Part shown: in pieces, positions 28,187 to 28,779 of the stretch
Numbering within the stretch: the stretch's first letter is position 1
How the letters are laid out: every line of letters begins with the position of its first letter
Origin: Mortierella sp. BCC40632
Lineage: Eukaryota; Mortierellomycota; Mortierellomycetes; Mortierellales; Mortierellaceae
Length of the DNA stretch: 28,779 nt
Assembly: GCA_011634665.1 (NCBI GenBank)
Contig: WAEK01000051.1
Coordinates: 1-28,779 of the forward strand
Direction of reading: 5' to 3'
Program-made: the position numbers and the translations under genes
The notes under the pieces: model-generated
The model's input: the letters and a program-made list of their open reading frames with translations, nothing else
What the model was told of the DNA's origin: nothing
Database searches by the model: none

Positions 28187-28306
28187 TCGCTGGTGTATAT
28201 TGATGAGATAGTCTGACATCGCCTGATCTTTGGAATGCCCTCAGATTTTTCTCTTTTAAGATCAAACCATTAGTGTTTCTCAAAAAAAGCCCGAGCCAAA
28301 AAAACT
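28187..28306. other. Right flank of element D
   Basis: No gene seen. It continues the sequence broken by D (…CCTTGC-CTATT-CGCTGGTG across the insertion). An A-run near 28281 leads into CGAGCC-type motifs. Confidence 0.4.
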
Positions 28307-28381
28307 AGTCCCACACAATGTGAATTTTTCGAGCCGAGTCGGGTGAGCTTTTCACCGAGAAATTTTACATTGTGTGGGACT
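28307..28381. repeat. 15-bp perfect inverted repeat
   Basis: AGTCCCACACAATGT (28307-28321) and ACATTGTGTGGGACT (28367-28381) are exact complements around a 45-base loop. Inside the loop a further short stem (GGTGA/TCACC, 28342-28355) can form. It could be a small foldback element or a structured RNA. No target duplication is evident. Confidence 0.6.
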
Positions 28382-28385
28382 GGCT

Positions 28386-28779
28386 TCGTAAGCCATGCGA
28401 GGGAAACCCGGCCTTTTTTTGAGCCGGCTCGAGCCATGCAAACCAGCTGCAAGCCGAATTCGAGCCAGCCGGGATGTTGATGCGTGAGCCGAGCCCCGGA
28501 GGATTGATGCGAGCCAAGCTCGAATTGCCCGAGCCAGCCCGAGTGATGCGAGCCAGCCCAGCCCGATGATGCGAGCCAGCTCGAGAGCCTGCGAGCCAGC
28601 CCGAGTTGATGCGAGTTGATGCGAGCCAGCTCATGCGGAGTCATGCTCGAGCCATTCGATGCGAGCCAGCCCGAGTCTTCGGAGCCATGCGAGCCAGCTC
28701 GAGCCATGCGAGCCATGCGAGCCAGCCCGAGTTGATGCGAGCCACCCCGAGTCGCGAGCCAACTCGAGCCATGCAGGGC
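28386..28779. repeat. Degenerate CGAGCC-rich minisatellite
   Basis: Many copies of GCGAGCCAGCCCGAGT, often with GATGC before it, giving an irregular unit of about 20 bp. GCGAGCCAGCTCGAGCC is a common variant. The array runs off the window edge. It stays open in several frames on both strands, so the 148-codon minus-strand ORF is not good evidence for a gene. Confidence 0.7.

Noticed and set aside
28270..28716. 148-codon Ser/Trp/Leu repeat-rich ORF
   Set aside because: The minisatellite is open in several frames; composition follows the DNA repeat.

Overview
This 28.8 kb window is a nested transposon mosaic from a eukaryotic genome, most likely a fungus. The evidence is Ty3/Gypsy LTR retrotransposons (two with chromodomains), a Tc1/mariner transposon, TATA/AATAAA-type LTRs, GA microsatellites and roughly even base composition. 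I see no host gene I can name, no rRNA, tRNA or CRISPR, and nothing bacterial. I cannot name the species.

Layout. (1) 3-5321, minus strand: element A, an old decayed chromovirus with ~160 bp diverged LTRs. (2) ~5330 to ~10.85 kb, plus strand: element B, a relative of A that lacks its 5' LTR and gag. A 899-bp TG...CA unit (X1, 7556-8454) sits between its RNase H and integrase. A foldback MITE with 249-bp arms (9940-10743) sits in the TATA box of its LTR. (3) ~10.95-11.34 kb: a GA-rich array with a ~130 bp higher-order unit. (4) 11345-20023: a second, inverted copy of X (X2), inserted in the GA array. X2 is itself split by Y (11756-12465, a probable solo LTR) and by element C (12484-19545, a chromovirus on the minus strand with LTRs that show no substitutions). 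C's integrase is in turn split by a Tc1 transposon (13807-15428). (5) 20.03-20.54 kb: the rest of the GA array and unassigned sequence. (6) 20540-28182, plus strand: element D, a divergent Gypsy element with 692-bp LTRs and no chromodomain. (7) 28.19-28.78 kb: flank, a 15-bp inverted repeat and a CGAGCC-rich minisatellite.

Target-site duplications give the order of events: GCGC for X1 and X2, ATGG for Y, GTTCG for C, TA for Tc1 and the MITE, CTAT for D. Removing Y, C and one copy of each duplication from X2 leaves 898 bp, against 899 for X1.

Reading frames in the younger elements are broken mainly by one-base changes in homopolymer runs. Paired copies (X1/X2, LTRs of C, LTRs of D) differ in the same way, with almost no substitutions. 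Many apparent pseudogenes here may therefore be sequence errors in nearly intact elements. No strong case for a wholly new system emerges. The best candidates for novelty are element D (unusual RT motifs and gene layout) and the MITE/Tc1 pair with shared termini.
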